From: an uncultured Clostridia bacterium
GTDB taxonomy: Bacteria; Bacillota; Clostridia; Monoglobales; Monoglobaceae
Length of the DNA: 8,515 nt
Reading direction: 5' to 3'
Assembly: GCA_945878965.1 (NCBI GenBank)
Contig: CAMCUJ010000044.1
Location: forward strand, 1 to 8,515
This document shows, in pieces, positions 1-8,263 of this stretch (the first letter of the stretch is position 1; each line of letters begins with the position of its first letter). The notes under the pieces were generated by a model. It was not told the origin of the DNA. It worked only from the letters and a program-made list of their open reading frames with translations, and ran no database searches. A program made the translations under genes and the position numbers.

Positions 1-1
1 A

Positions 2-544
2 TTATACAGACATAATTTCTTTTTCTTTCTCTTCAACTATTTTGTCTATATCCTTTACAAACTTATCGGTAAGCTTCTGAATTTTATTCTCTAAATCCTT
101 TAAATCATCCTCAGTAATCTCACCGTTTTTCTTCTGAGTTTTAAAACCGTCAATTGCATCACGGCGAATCGCACGAATTGCGACCTTAGCTTCTTCTCCT
201 CTTTTTGAAATTGATTTACTGAGTTCTTTTCTTCTTTCCTCAGTAAGCGGAGGAAAGTTAAGTCTTATACATTCACCGTCATTGTTAGGTGTAATTCCTA
301 TATCAGACTTAAGTATTGCCTTTTCAATCTCTCCAAGTATTGATGCATCCCATGGCTTTATAACAAGCATTCTCGCCTCGGGAACAGAAACGTTTCCTAC
401 CTGTGTAAGCGGTGTCTGAGCTCCGTAATACTCAACCGTAACCTTATCAAGTATCGCAGGGTTTGCACGACCCGCTCTGATTGATGCTAAATCCTCATTA
501 AGTACCGATATTGTTTTGTTCATCTTTGTTTCTGCTGTTTTCAT
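2..544 (-). CDS. frr: Ribosome recycling factor (RRF)
   Basis: RRF acts with EF-G to split post-termination ribosomes in the cytoplasm. The 180-residue product is complete, with a TAA stop one base inside the window edge, and is close to the usual length of about 185. The family motifs are visible: RAGRANPAILD at residues 23-33, VEYYGAQTPL at 37-46, PPLTEERRKEL at 98-108 and the RRDA helix segment near 127-130. The C-terminus (residues 100-180) is charged and helical, as expected for the three-helix-bundle domain; residues 30-100 form the small beta domain. The start is supported by a GAGGAG ribosome binding site about 10 nt upstream. It lies 23 nt downstream of pyrH and is almost certainly co-transcribed with it, as in many bacteria. 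Identification is from motifs and gene order; alternatives are unlikely. Confidence 0.97.
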   Translation of the reverse strand: MKTAETKMNKTISVLNEDLASIRAGRANPAILDKVTVEYYGAQTPLTQVGNVSVPEARMLVIKPWDASILGEIEKAILKSDIGITPNNDGECIRLNFPPLTEERRKELSKSISKRGEEAKVAIRAIRRDAIDGFKTQKKNGEITEDDLKDLENKIQKLTDKFVKDIDKIVEEKEKEIMSV

Positions 545-567
545 TTCCGTCGTTCTCCTCTTTTATT

Positions 568-1272
568 TTATTTAACTATAGTTCCTATGTTTTCGCCCAT
601 AACAGCTCTCTTAATATTTTCAGGATCCTCTATTCCGAAAACATGGATAGGTATCTTATTATCCATACAAAGTGAAGTTGCTGTAGAATCCATAACTCCA
701 AGACCCTTATTTAAAACGTCTAAGTGAGTAAGACTGTCAAGCTTCTTGGCATTAGGGTTGATATTTGGATCACTGTCATATACAGCGTCAACCTTCTTTG
801 CAAGAAGTATAACCTCAGCATCTATCTCGGCCGCACGAAGTGCTGCTGTCGTATCTGTAGAAAAGAATGGATTACCTGTGCCACAGGCAAATATTACAAC
901 TCTGCCCTTTTCAAGATGACGTGCCGCCTTTAATCGTATATAAGGCTCTGCAATCTGTCTCATTTCAATAGCTGTCTGGACTCTTGCCTCAACGCCTACC
1001 TGTTCAAGTGCATCAAGAAGTGCAAGTGAATTGATTACAGTTGCAAGCATTCCCATATGGTCTGCTCTTGTTCTGTCCATTCCTTCACCGCTTCTGCCTC
1101 TCCAAAAGTTACCGCCGCCTACAACTATGGCAATCTGAACTCCCATATCATAGCATTCCTTGATTTTCTCAGCGATAGTTGTAACTATATCAAAATTAAT
1201 TCCAAATCCCGCCTTACCGGCAAGTGCCTCTCCGCTTACTTTAAGCATTACTCTCTTATACTTAGGACTCAT
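568..1272 (-). CDS. pyrH: UMP kinase (uridylate kinase)
   Basis: This enzyme phosphorylates UMP to UDP with ATP in cytoplasmic pyrimidine nucleotide synthesis; the bacterial enzyme is a hexamer of the amino-acid-kinase fold. The 234-residue length is normal. Visible motifs are KVSGEAL (residues 11-17, phosphate-binding loop), GGGNFWRG (52-59), RADHMGM (69-75, UMP site), [13 protein letters not shown] (129-141, UMP and phosphate contact loop), [11 protein letters not shown] (159-169) and MDSTATSL (194-201). An AGGAG site 8 nt upstream of the ATG supports the start. frr follows after 23 nt. In many Firmicutes pyrH is preceded by rpsB-tsf; here it is preceded instead, after 39 nt, by a serine-rich membrane protein gene. 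Family members are allosterically controlled by GTP and UTP; nothing in this sequence argues against that. Confidence 0.98.
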   Translation of the reverse strand: MSPKYKRVMLKVSGEALAGKAGFGINFDIVTTIAEKIKECYDMGVQIAIVVGGGNFWRGRSGEGMDRTRADHMGMLATVINSLALLDALEQVGVEARVQTAIEMRQIAEPYIRLKAARHLEKGRVVIFACGTGNPFFSTDTTAALRAAEIDAEVILLAKKVDAVYDSDPNINPNAKKLDSLTHLDVLNKGLGVMDSTATSLCMDNKIPIHVFGIEDPENIKRAVMGENIGTIVK

Positions 1273-1311
1273 TCTTTTCTCTCCTATCCATATTTATTTT
1301 CTTTAAATACA

Positions 1312-2010
1312 TTAATTGTTTCTATCTTCGGATATATCAATAGTAGTAATTACAGTTTCTTTGCTCGGACTGTTCTCGGAAGCAGACGACTGCACAGATG
1401 AAGACCCCGCTGACGATGCGGAAGAATTATTAGTCGTTGAACTTTCCGAGTTTGAAGCTGAAGTGCTTCCTTTATTTTCTGTATTCGAGTTGTTGTTTTT
1501 GCTGTCTGAATTGCTACTTTCTTCTGTCTTTGTTGAATTCGCAGTACCGGATGTTGTGTTTGAAGTACTGTTCTTACTTGATGAAGAAGTCGTATTGCTC
1601 TTTCCGTTTGATGTTCCGGATGAACTTCTGTTCGTTTTTGAGCTTGACGAACTTGACGAGCTGCTTGACGAATTATTCTTTGATGAGCTTGAACTTGATG
1701 AATTCTTATCCGAACTTGAATTATCTGAAGAATCCGAACTGTTTTTTGAACTTCCCGATGAGTTAGTTCTGTATTTATCAATATTAGCATTTAATACTTC
1801 CACTTCATCCTTAAGAAGCTGGTTCTCTTTTTTAAGATCCTCAATCTGAGTTTTTAATTCTTCTTGACTTTCAACACCTATAGGTCCGCTGTTTCCGCTT
1901 ACTATAAGATTAAATGAAATTATAAAAGATACTAAAAACACAGCTATGGACGCCGCTATAATTCCGATTATCATCATAGTCTTTTTAAGACCGGTTCTCT
2001 CTTTATACAT
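1312..2010 (-). CDS. Unrecognised membrane-anchored coiled-coil protein with long Ser-rich tail
   Basis: I do not recognise this 232-residue protein as a named family. It has four visible parts: a short basic N-terminus (residues 1-10), one hydrophobic membrane helix (about 11-37), a heptad-rich coiled coil (about 47-80, including ELKTQIEDLKKENQLLKDEV), and a low-complexity tail (about 83-216) in which 65 of roughly 134 residues are serine and most others are Asn, Thr, Lys, Asp or Glu. It ends in a short acidic segment, TIDISEDRNN. The layout is that of a type II single-pass protein with an extracytoplasmic coiled coil and disordered linker, superficially like FtsL/DivIC-type proteins, but no division motif is visible. 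Serine runs use both TCN and AGY codons, so it is not a simple DNA microsatellite. AAGGAG 7 nt upstream supports the start. It sits between the COG2426-type gene and pyrH with gaps of 38 and 39 nt. Other frames also stay open across the tail; those are compositional shadows. Confidence 0.85.
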   Translation of the reverse strand: MYKERTGLKKTMMIIGIIAASIAVFLVSFIISFNLIVSGNSGPIGVESQEELKTQIEDLKKENQLLKDEVEVLNANIDKYRTNSSGSSKNSSDSSDNSSSDKNSSSSSSSKNNSSSSSSSSSSSKTNRSSSGTSNGKSNTTSSSSKNSTSNTTSGTANSTKTEESSNSDSKNNNSNTENKGSTSASNSESSTTNNSSASSAGSSSVQSSASENSPSKETVITTIDISEDRNN

Positions 2011-2048
2011 ATCTTTTCTCCTTATTCTATATTAATGTTTAATGTAAA

Positions 2049-2552
2049 TTACTTAAGAAATATTGCATTCAGCGCACCAAGATTCAAGACTCCGGTGCAA
2101 ATAAGAACCATAATAAGTCCCGATGTCATAATTCCAAGTAAAATTGCAGGAAGTGCATACTTATATCTTATGTTAAGAAGTGATGCAATCATAGCACCTG
2201 TCCATGCTCCTGTTGTAGGAAACGGTATTGCAACAAAAACATATAAAGCACCTACACTTATTTTAGAAAGCTTTTTTGCCTTTTTCTTTGTTCTGTCTTC
2301 AAGCCAATGTGCAAACCTTCTTAAAAGCTTAGTCTTTTTAAGCCATTTTAGTATGGGTCTGAAAACCATCATAATAAAAGGTACCGGAATAAAGTTTCCT
2401 ATAACCGATAAAACATACATACCAAACAAATCAAACACACTGTTATCTAATGTTGCGGCAGCATAAATTATCGAACCTCTTATTTCAGATACCGGCAGCA
2501 TCGACAAACCTAAAACCATAAGTTCATTTATAAATGTACCAAACAAATTCAT
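2049..2552 (-). CDS. Small multi-drug export family membrane protein (COG2426 / Sm_multidrug_ex type)
   Basis: This is a 167-residue integral membrane protein. Hydrophobic segments lie near residues 8-20, 41-65, 98-118 and 132-155, with a strongly basic stretch (about 69-97) between the halves. Two conserved-looking motifs, LPVSEIRGSIIYA (about 19-31) and PFPTTGAWTGA (110-120), are the hallmarks I associate with the COG2426/PF06695 family. The family name comes from an old export annotation; substrate and mechanism are not established, and a structural relationship to DedA-type proteins has been proposed. The gene is first in the leftward unit, just downstream of a good sigma-A-type promoter. 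The AGAAGGG ribosome binding site is about 15 nt from the ATG, longer than usual. An in-frame TAA 12 nt upstream of the ATG rules out an upstream start, so the only alternative is a TTG two codons in. Family assignment is fairly secure; function is not. Confidence 0.88.
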   Translation of the reverse strand: MNLFGTFINELMVLGLSMLPVSEIRGSIIYAAATLDNSVFDLFGMYVLSVIGNFIPVPFIMMVFRPILKWLKKTKLLRRFAHWLEDRTKKKAKKLSKISVGALYVFVAIPFPTTGAWTGAMIASLLNIRYKYALPAILLGIMTSGLIMVLICTGVLNLGALNAIFLK

Positions 2553-2603
2553 AAAGTTATACTTTTACCCTTCTATAAAATATAATTTTACTTAATCATA
2601 TCA

Positions 2604-2632
2604 ATTATATCATATAAAATTCAACTATTCAA
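2604..2632 (-). promoter_or_regulatory. Extended -10 sigma-A promoter for the leftward operon
   Basis: Read on the minus strand, TTGAAT (2627-2632) is followed by a 17-bp spacer and a perfect TATAAT (2604-2609), with TG one base upstream of the -10 (TGATATAAT). Transcription would start near 2597, about 45 nt before the ATG at 2552. Being the only strong match upstream of four closely spaced genes, it probably drives the whole leftward unit. A second overlapping TTGAAT lies within the spacer region. It lies about 70 bp from the nearest DnaA-box-like site, so control by DnaA is possible but not shown. Confidence 0.75.
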
Positions 2633-2705
2633 TACCTTTTTTATGAATTTTATATTAATTTAAAAGCAGACGTATTTTCAATTAAATTCAAAAAATCAAA
2701 TTTAA

Positions 2706-2740
2706 ATATCCACACTATCAAGACTAATATTTTGTGGATT
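2706..2740 (+). repeat. 35-bp convergent DnaA-box element, copy A
   Basis: The layout is ATATCCACA, an 18-bp core and TGTGGATT, with the core containing AAGACTAATA. It matches copy B at 3041-3075 at 31 of 35 positions. Both ends are DnaA-box-like and face each other across the core. Three of the four differences are C/T transitions; the fourth is the A/T at the first base. Confidence 0.8.
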
Positions 2741-2809
2741 GGGTGTTGATAAAATTATAATTTTTAAGCTGTGTTTAATATGTTGATAACTGAGATGCGG
2801 TTATTCACA
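2706..2809. promoter_or_regulatory. DnaA-box cluster 1 (left)
   Basis: Compared with TTATNCACA: 2801-2809 plus strand TTATTCACA (perfect); 2706-2714 plus ATATCCACA (one mismatch); 2744-2752 and 2781-2789, both minus-strand TTATCAACA (one mismatch each); 2733-2741 minus CAATCCACA (two mismatches). The pair at 2781-2789 and 2801-2809 forms a divergent dyad, with 8 of 10 bases complementary between 2781-2790 and 2800-2809. Single-mismatch sites in AT-rich DNA can occur by chance, so only the perfect box and the repeated element are strong. Confidence 0.6.
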
Positions 2810-3019
2810 GCTTTTGTACAAGCTGAAATATGCATTTTTTCTGACATATTTTTTGTTTTCAACACTTTAAACATACCCTACTAATACGGCGTCTAAATAA
2901 TAATACATATATTTTTATTTTATAAATAATCAGATTTTCAACAGCTTTATTTTCATTTTTATAACAATTTATACAGAAGTAAAACAATATATTACAAATT
3001 TTATTAGAAAAATTCCGAG

Positions 3020-3076
3020 TTATCCACATTATCAATATAGTTATCCACATTATTAAGACTAATACTTTGTGGATTA
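3020..3076. promoter_or_regulatory. DnaA-box cluster 2 (right)
   Basis: Two perfect TTATCCACA boxes lie on the plus strand at 3020-3028 and 3041-3049. Their starts are 21 bp apart, so they fall on the same helix face. A third box on the minus strand, TAATCCACA with one mismatch, lies at 3068-3076. A weaker plus-strand candidate, TAATGCACA (one mismatch), is at 3159-3167. This is the best-matching box group in the window and sits about 150 bp before the A/T tract. Confidence 0.8.
3041..3075 (+). repeat. 35-bp convergent DnaA-box element, copy B
   Basis: The layout is TTATCCACA, an 18-bp core and TGTGGATT, the same spacing and orientation as copy A, 335 bp away. This copy has the better boxes. 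The sequence just before it (3020-3035) repeats its first 16 bases with one change, so this side looks like one and a half copies. Confidence 0.8.
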
Positions 3077-3228
3077 TCTGTTTATAAATAAGAATAAAAA
3101 ACTGTCTGTTGAAAGTGTTTATAATAAAATTTGCTAATCAACAGAAAATAAACAAGCTTAATGCACAGAAAAAATCAATGATTCGCAAACAAATGAACAT
3201 TATAAACAGATACTACTTATACATCTAC

Positions 3229-3365
3229 TAAATAAATAATATATATATTATTATTTAAAATTAAATAAAGAAATAAATTTAATATTTAAACTTAATTACT
3301 TTTGTTTAACCGAAAATCATTCAATATACTAAAAAAAATAAAATAAAGATAAAAAAATGCTTTTA
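3229..3365. other. A/T-only tract, candidate DNA unwinding element
   Basis: Positions 3229-3290 contain a single G/C base in 62. After a short mixed stretch, 3325-3365 is again poly-A/T with A-tracts (AAAAAAAATAAAATAAAG and AAAAAAATGC). Its place between DnaA-box cluster 2 and dnaN matches where Firmicutes origins open. The A-tracts could also act as an UP element or bend DNA for the dnaN promoter. I could not identify a convincing DnaA-trio register. Confidence 0.55.
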
Positions 3366-3380
3366 TTTTTTTAAATTTTG

Positions 3381-3389
3381 TGCTATACT
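3381..3389 (+). promoter_or_regulatory. Candidate extended -10 promoter of dnaN
   Basis: TGCTATACT gives TATACT (3384-3389) with an upstream TG, and A/T tracts precede it. The -35 position (3361-3366, TTTTAT) is poor, as is usual for extended -10 promoters. A start near 3396 would give a leader of about 77 nt. No better candidate is visible before dnaN, which in many relatives is read mainly from the dnaA promoter. Confidence 0.5.
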
Positions 3390-3472
3390 AATAATATTAT
3401 TAATTTAAAATGGATTTTTATTTTTAAAATTAAGAACTTAACAAGCCGTGTCGGAAGGAATGAAATAAATTT

Positions 3473-4585
3473 ATGAATATATTATGTTCAAAAGACATTC
3501 TAAATGAAAATATAAATATTGTGGCAAAAGCAGTATCAAACCGTTCAACTCTGCCTGTACTTGAAGGTATATATTTAAAGGCTGAAGAAAGCGGTAAGCT
3601 TATACTTAAGGGAAATGATATGGAACTGAGTATCGAAGCTGAGATGTCGGCAAGTGTAAAAGCTGCCGGTGAAGCTGTAATAAATGCTAAGATTTTCGGA
3701 AATATAATAAAAACCTTAAGCTGTGAAAGTGTTTCAATAGAGATAAATGAAAGAAATAATATATTAATAAGAGGCGGTAAGGCAAAATTTGAAATTCCTC
3801 TTATTTCAGCATCGGAATTTCCGGAAATAGTGAAACCGCAGCTTCAATATTCTGTAAAGATTGATAAGGGAACACTTAAGGATATGATTAATAAAACCAT
3901 TTTTTCCGTATCCTTAACAGATACAAGACCGGTTCTCACCGGCTGTCTTCTTGAGATAGATAAAAATATTTTAAAGATGGTAGCTCTTGATGGTTACAGA
4001 ATGGCTGTAAGAAAGGCTGTTATTGAAGAAGAACTTGAGAATAACAAAATTATAATTCCCGCAAAGGCATTGAATGAGCTTACCAAAATCATAAAGGATG
4101 ACGGTGATGAGTTTATAAAAATAAGCTGTACATCAAACCATGCTTTATTTGAATTTGACAATTGCAAAATGTATACAAGACTTATTGAGGGTGAATACAT
4201 AAATTATGAGAGTATAATAACACCCGATTTTGAAAAGGAAATTGAATGTCCTGTCGATGAGCTTTACAGTGCAATTTCAAGAGCATCACTGCTTCTTTCG
4301 GGAGAGGCGGGAAAGTCTGTAAAGATGCGGGTTGAAAGAGATAATATAAATATATCCTGTGAAAGTCAGTCGGGCTCGGTTGACGATAATATAGGTGTTG
4401 ATAATCCGGATTTTGAGCTTACAATAGGCTTTAACCACAGATATTTGTCAGACGCTCTAAAGGCTTGTGACTGCGAGAGAGTAAAGCTTAAGCTTAAAGC
4501 ATCAAGAACTCCGCTTATAATTGAGCCTATTGAAGAGGATAATTTTCTTTATCTGATACTTCCGGTACGTCTGAACGAAGAATAG
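3473..4585 (+). CDS. dnaN: DNA polymerase III beta subunit (sliding clamp)
   Basis: The product forms the ring-shaped dimer that tethers polymerase III and other partners to DNA. At 370 residues it is full length, with three clamp domains of about 120 residues each (roughly 1-122, 123-250 and 251-370). Visible family features are RSTLPVLEGIYL (24-35), DTRPVLTGCLLEI (150-162), ALDGYRMAVRK (171-181), RLIEGEYINYESII (236-249) and the C-terminal LILPVR (361-366) that lines the partner-binding pocket. The start agrees with family alignment from memory (MNILCSKD corresponding to MKFTIQKD). The nearest ribosome binding site, GGAAGG, ends 14 nt before the ATG, which is rather far. It is the first gene of the rightward cluster; recF begins 4 nt after its stop. 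dnaA is not upstream, which is unusual. Confidence 0.98.
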   Translation: MNILCSKDILNENINIVAKAVSNRSTLPVLEGIYLKAEESGKLILKGNDMELSIEAEMSASVKAAGEAVINAKIFGNIIKTLSCESVSIEINERNNILIRGGKAKFEIPLISASEFPEIVKPQLQYSVKIDKGTLKDMINKTIFSVSLTDTRPVLTGCLLEIDKNILKMVALDGYRMAVRKAVIEEELENNKIIIPAKALNELTKIIKDDGDEFIKISCTSNHALFEFDNCKMYTRLIEGEYINYESIITPDFEKEIECPVDELYSAISRASLLLSGEAGKSVKMRVERDNINISCESQSGSVDDNIGVDNPDFELTIGFNHRYLSDALKACDCERVKLKLKASRTPLIIEPIEEDNFLYLILPVRLNEE

Positions 4586-4589
4586 ATAT

Positions 4590-5648
4590 ATGCAGGTTAA
4601 TAAAATAGAGCTTATAAATTTCAGAAACTATGAAGAAAAAATTATGGAATTTAAAAGCGGAGTAAATATAATAAAAGGACCTAACGCTATAGGGAAGACC
4701 AATATCCTTGAAGGAATAAGTATGTTTTCGATAGGAAAGTCAAACAGGGCTGTTCGTGAAGCGGATACTATACGCCACGGAGAAAGCAGAGCAAGGCTTA
4801 AGATGGAATTTACGGCGAGAGGCAGAGAAAATACAGCGGAAATAGAAATATTTAAAAATAAGAGAAAGATTATAAAGGTTAATGATATTCCTATAAAAAA
4901 GAGCAGTCTTTTACTTGGAAAATTCAATGCCGTATATTTCGGTCCGGAATATTTAAGTCTGGTAAAGGACGGACCGAGCATAAGACGTAAAAATACCGAT
5001 ATTATAATCAGTCAGTTAAGACCGGCATACTTTGAGGAAATTTCTAAATATAAAAAAATTATAGAAAATAAAAGTGCAATGCTTAAGAGCGGAAATATAA
5101 ATTCCGAGGTACTTTCAATTTTCAATGAAACTCTTGCAGGATCTGCGGCAAGTATAACGGTTTTAAGACGAGAATATATAAAGAAGATTGAAGAAACGGC
5201 ATCAAAAATTCAAAGTGAGATATCCGGCGGAAGAGAAGAACTCAGCATTAAGTATATTTCAAGTATAGGGAATATAGAAGGCTACAGTGAAGAAGAGATA
5301 AGAGAGAGCTATATATCAGAGCTTTCAAGAATAAAATCTCGGGAAACCGAAAGAAGAGAATGTCTGATAGGAACGCACAGAGATGATATAGAATATCTTA
5401 TAAACGGTTACAGTGCCAAGAAGTATGGCTCTCAGGGTCAGCAAAAGACCTGTGTATTGGTTCAGAAAATTGCTGAGGTATATTTAATTAAGAATGAGAT
5501 AGGAGAATATCCTGTGCTGCTGCTTGACGATATTATGAGTGAGCTTGACGGGACAAGACAGAATTATGTTATGAAAAATATTAAGGATATGCAGATAATT
5601 ATAACTTCGGCAGATGAAGCGTTTGCGGATAATAATTATTTGATATAG
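4590..5648 (+). CDS. recF: DNA replication and repair protein RecF
   Basis: RecF is an SMC-like ATPase that helps load RecA at gaps and stalled forks together with RecO and RecR. The 352 residues are slightly below the usual 360-370. The motifs are intact: N-terminal IELINFRNYE (6-15), Walker A GPNAIGKT (30-37), FGPEYLSLVKDGPSIRR (117-133), GTHRDD (261-266, where GPHRDD is more common), the signature GSQGQQKT (280-287) and Walker B VLLLDDIMSELD (309-320). It starts 4 nt after the dnaN stop with no clear ribosome binding site, suggesting translation coupled to dnaN. The S4-domain gene yaaA/rlbA that often separates dnaN from recF is absent. remB follows after 63 nt. Confidence 0.97.
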   Translation: MQVNKIELINFRNYEEKIMEFKSGVNIIKGPNAIGKTNILEGISMFSIGKSNRAVREADTIRHGESRARLKMEFTARGRENTAEIEIFKNKRKIIKVNDIPIKKSSLLLGKFNAVYFGPEYLSLVKDGPSIRRKNTDIIISQLRPAYFEEISKYKKIIENKSAMLKSGNINSEVLSIFNETLAGSAASITVLRREYIKKIEETASKIQSEISGGREELSIKYISSIGNIEGYSEEEIRESYISELSRIKSRETERRECLIGTHRDDIEYLINGYSAKKYGSQGQQKTCVLVQKIAEVYLIKNEIGEYPVLLLDDIMSELDGTRQNYVMKNIKDMQIIITSADEAFADNNYLI

Positions 5649-5711
5649 ATAAAATATTCAAAATAATAAAATGTAAATCCCGTCTTTGTTTGATAATGAC
5701 AGGAGGAAAAA

Positions 5712-5975
5712 ATGTATCTTCATTTAGGCAGTGATACAGTAGTAAATACAAAAAACATAATATCTATATTAGATCTTGAAACAACGTCAAGGTCAAAGTA
5801 TTCAAAGGAATTTTTAAAGATAGTTGAGGAGGAAGGGTTTGTAAAGAATGTTTCAAATGAGATACCCAAATCCTTTATAGTTTGTGAAATAGACGGACAA
5901 TCCGTAGTTTACATAACTAATATTTCATCAAAAACTCTTGCACTCAGAGTGCAGAGGTATGAAGAAAACAAATAA
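5712..5975 (+). CDS. remB: RemB/YaaB-like DUF370 protein
   Basis: This small 87-residue protein begins MYLHLGSDTVVNTKNIISIL, the characteristic opening of the DUF370 family, and has the expected IPKSFIV segment at 51-57 and a C-terminal KTLALRVQRYE. In Bacillus subtilis, YaaB/RemB lies between recF and gyrB and is linked to control of extracellular matrix genes with the related RemA; whether it does that here is inference from homology. It has the strongest ribosome binding site in the window (AGGAGG, 5 nt from the ATG). It lies 63 nt after recF and 98 nt before gyrB, the conserved Firmicutes position. No membrane segment or signal peptide is seen. Confidence 0.93.
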   Translation: MYLHLGSDTVVNTKNIISILDLETTSRSKYSKEFLKIVEEEGFVKNVSNEIPKSFIVCEIDGQSVVYITNISSKTLALRVQRYEENK

Positions 5976-6049
5976 ATTAAAAGAATTCAGATGAATTATT
6001 TCAGGGAAAAAAGCTTAGATATATTCAAAAAAATAGCGGACTTGAATAG

Positions 6050-8008
<1,959 letters not shown>

Positions 8009-8026
8009 TGACTGAGGCACATCACC

Positions 8027-8045
8027 ACGGCAACGCTGTTGCCGT
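8027..8045. repeat. Hairpin 1: 8-bp perfect stem, GCT loop
   Basis: ACGGCAAC (8027-8034) pairs with GTTGCCGT (8038-8045). It lies 19 nt after the gyrB stop. No T-run follows, so it is not a standard intrinsic terminator but could shield the gyrB mRNA end. Confidence 0.85.
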
Positions 8046-8060
8046 AATGAAGCATTCTCG

Positions 8061-8098
8061 GTCGGCTATCGCCGACAGGGCATAATGGCAAACATTAT
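8061..8098. repeat. Hairpins 2 and 3
   Basis: GTCGGC (8061-8066) pairs with GCCGAC (8071-8076) across a TATC loop. ATAATG (8082-8087) pairs with CATTAT (8093-8098) across a 5-nt loop. They are 5 nt apart. Confidence 0.75.
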
Positions 8099-8119
8099 CG
8101 GTAAAATTTAAAATTGTAG

Positions 8120-8138
8120 GGGCGAACTGTGTTCGCCC
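8120..8138. repeat. Hairpin 4: GGGCGAAC stem, TGT loop
   Basis: GGGCGAAC (8120-8127) pairs perfectly with GTTCGCCC (8131-8138), preceded by TTGTAG. From memory, the TTGTAGGGGCGA opening is typical of an abundant dispersed intergenic repeat in clostridial genomes. The inner GGCGAAC/GTTCGCC stem recurs, with its arms in the opposite order, at 8233-8254. Confidence 0.85.
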
Positions 8139-8166
8139 GTGTGAGAGCAATTGTTATCTGCTGTAG

Positions 8167-8188
8167 GGGACGGCGTCGAGGGCGTCCC
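8167..8188. repeat. Hairpin 5: GGGACG stem
   Basis: GGGACG (8167-8172) pairs with CGTCCC (8183-8188) across a 10-nt loop. The preceding TGTAG matches the lead-in of hairpin 4, suggesting two members of one repeat type with different stems. Confidence 0.65.
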
Positions 8189-8232
8189 GATTATCGTTAC
8201 GGATATTTATAATTTCAGGGTCGATTCTGTGT

Positions 8233-8254
8233 GTTCGCCTGTGCGACGGCGAAC
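8233..8254. repeat. Hairpin 6: GTTCGCC stem
   Basis: GTTCGCC (8233-8239) pairs with GGCGAAC (8248-8254) across 8 nt. The right arm can also pair GGC with the following GCC (8255-8257). The T-rich tract beginning at 8265, 10 nt past the stem, makes a weak candidate terminator for gyrB, but the spacing is poor. Confidence 0.65.
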
Positions 8255-8263
8255 GCCGCCGCT

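Larger units (their letters stand above)
2700..3420. other. Putative chromosomal replication origin (oriC)
   Basis: This lies inside a 920-base gap with no credible gene between two divergent operons. It holds two clusters of DnaA-box-like 9-mers (2706-2809 and 3020-3076) and, next to dnaN, a nearly pure A/T tract suited to strand opening. Box clusters next to an AT-rich unwinding element upstream of dnaN are the normal Firmicutes oriC arrangement. The oddity is that dnaA, normally between the clusters or just upstream of dnaN, is missing here. Both flanking operons run outward, consistent with bidirectional replication from this point. A non-origin DnaA-binding regulatory region is the main alternative. 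Confidence 0.72.

Noticed and set aside
1316..1849. Long plus-strand open frame rich in Asp, Glu, Leu and Phe
   Set aside because: It is the antisense of the serine-rich tail. Low complexity keeps several frames open on both strands, and the minus-strand frame has the ribosome binding site, membrane helix and coiled coil.
2859..3050. 63-residue minus-strand open frame in the origin region
   Set aside because: It overlaps the DnaA boxes, is composition-driven (Ile/Asn/Tyr/Lys), and lacks a convincing start signal.
3460..3468. ATG-AAA-TAA mini-frame just before dnaN
   Set aside because: It sits only 1-2 nt after the GGAAGG motif, too close for initiation, and is likely chance in A-rich sequence.
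2553..3472. Degraded dnaA gene in the gap
   Set aside because: I looked for dnaA Walker or helix-turn-helix coding remnants in the gap and saw none; the stretch is too AT-rich and stop-filled in all frames.
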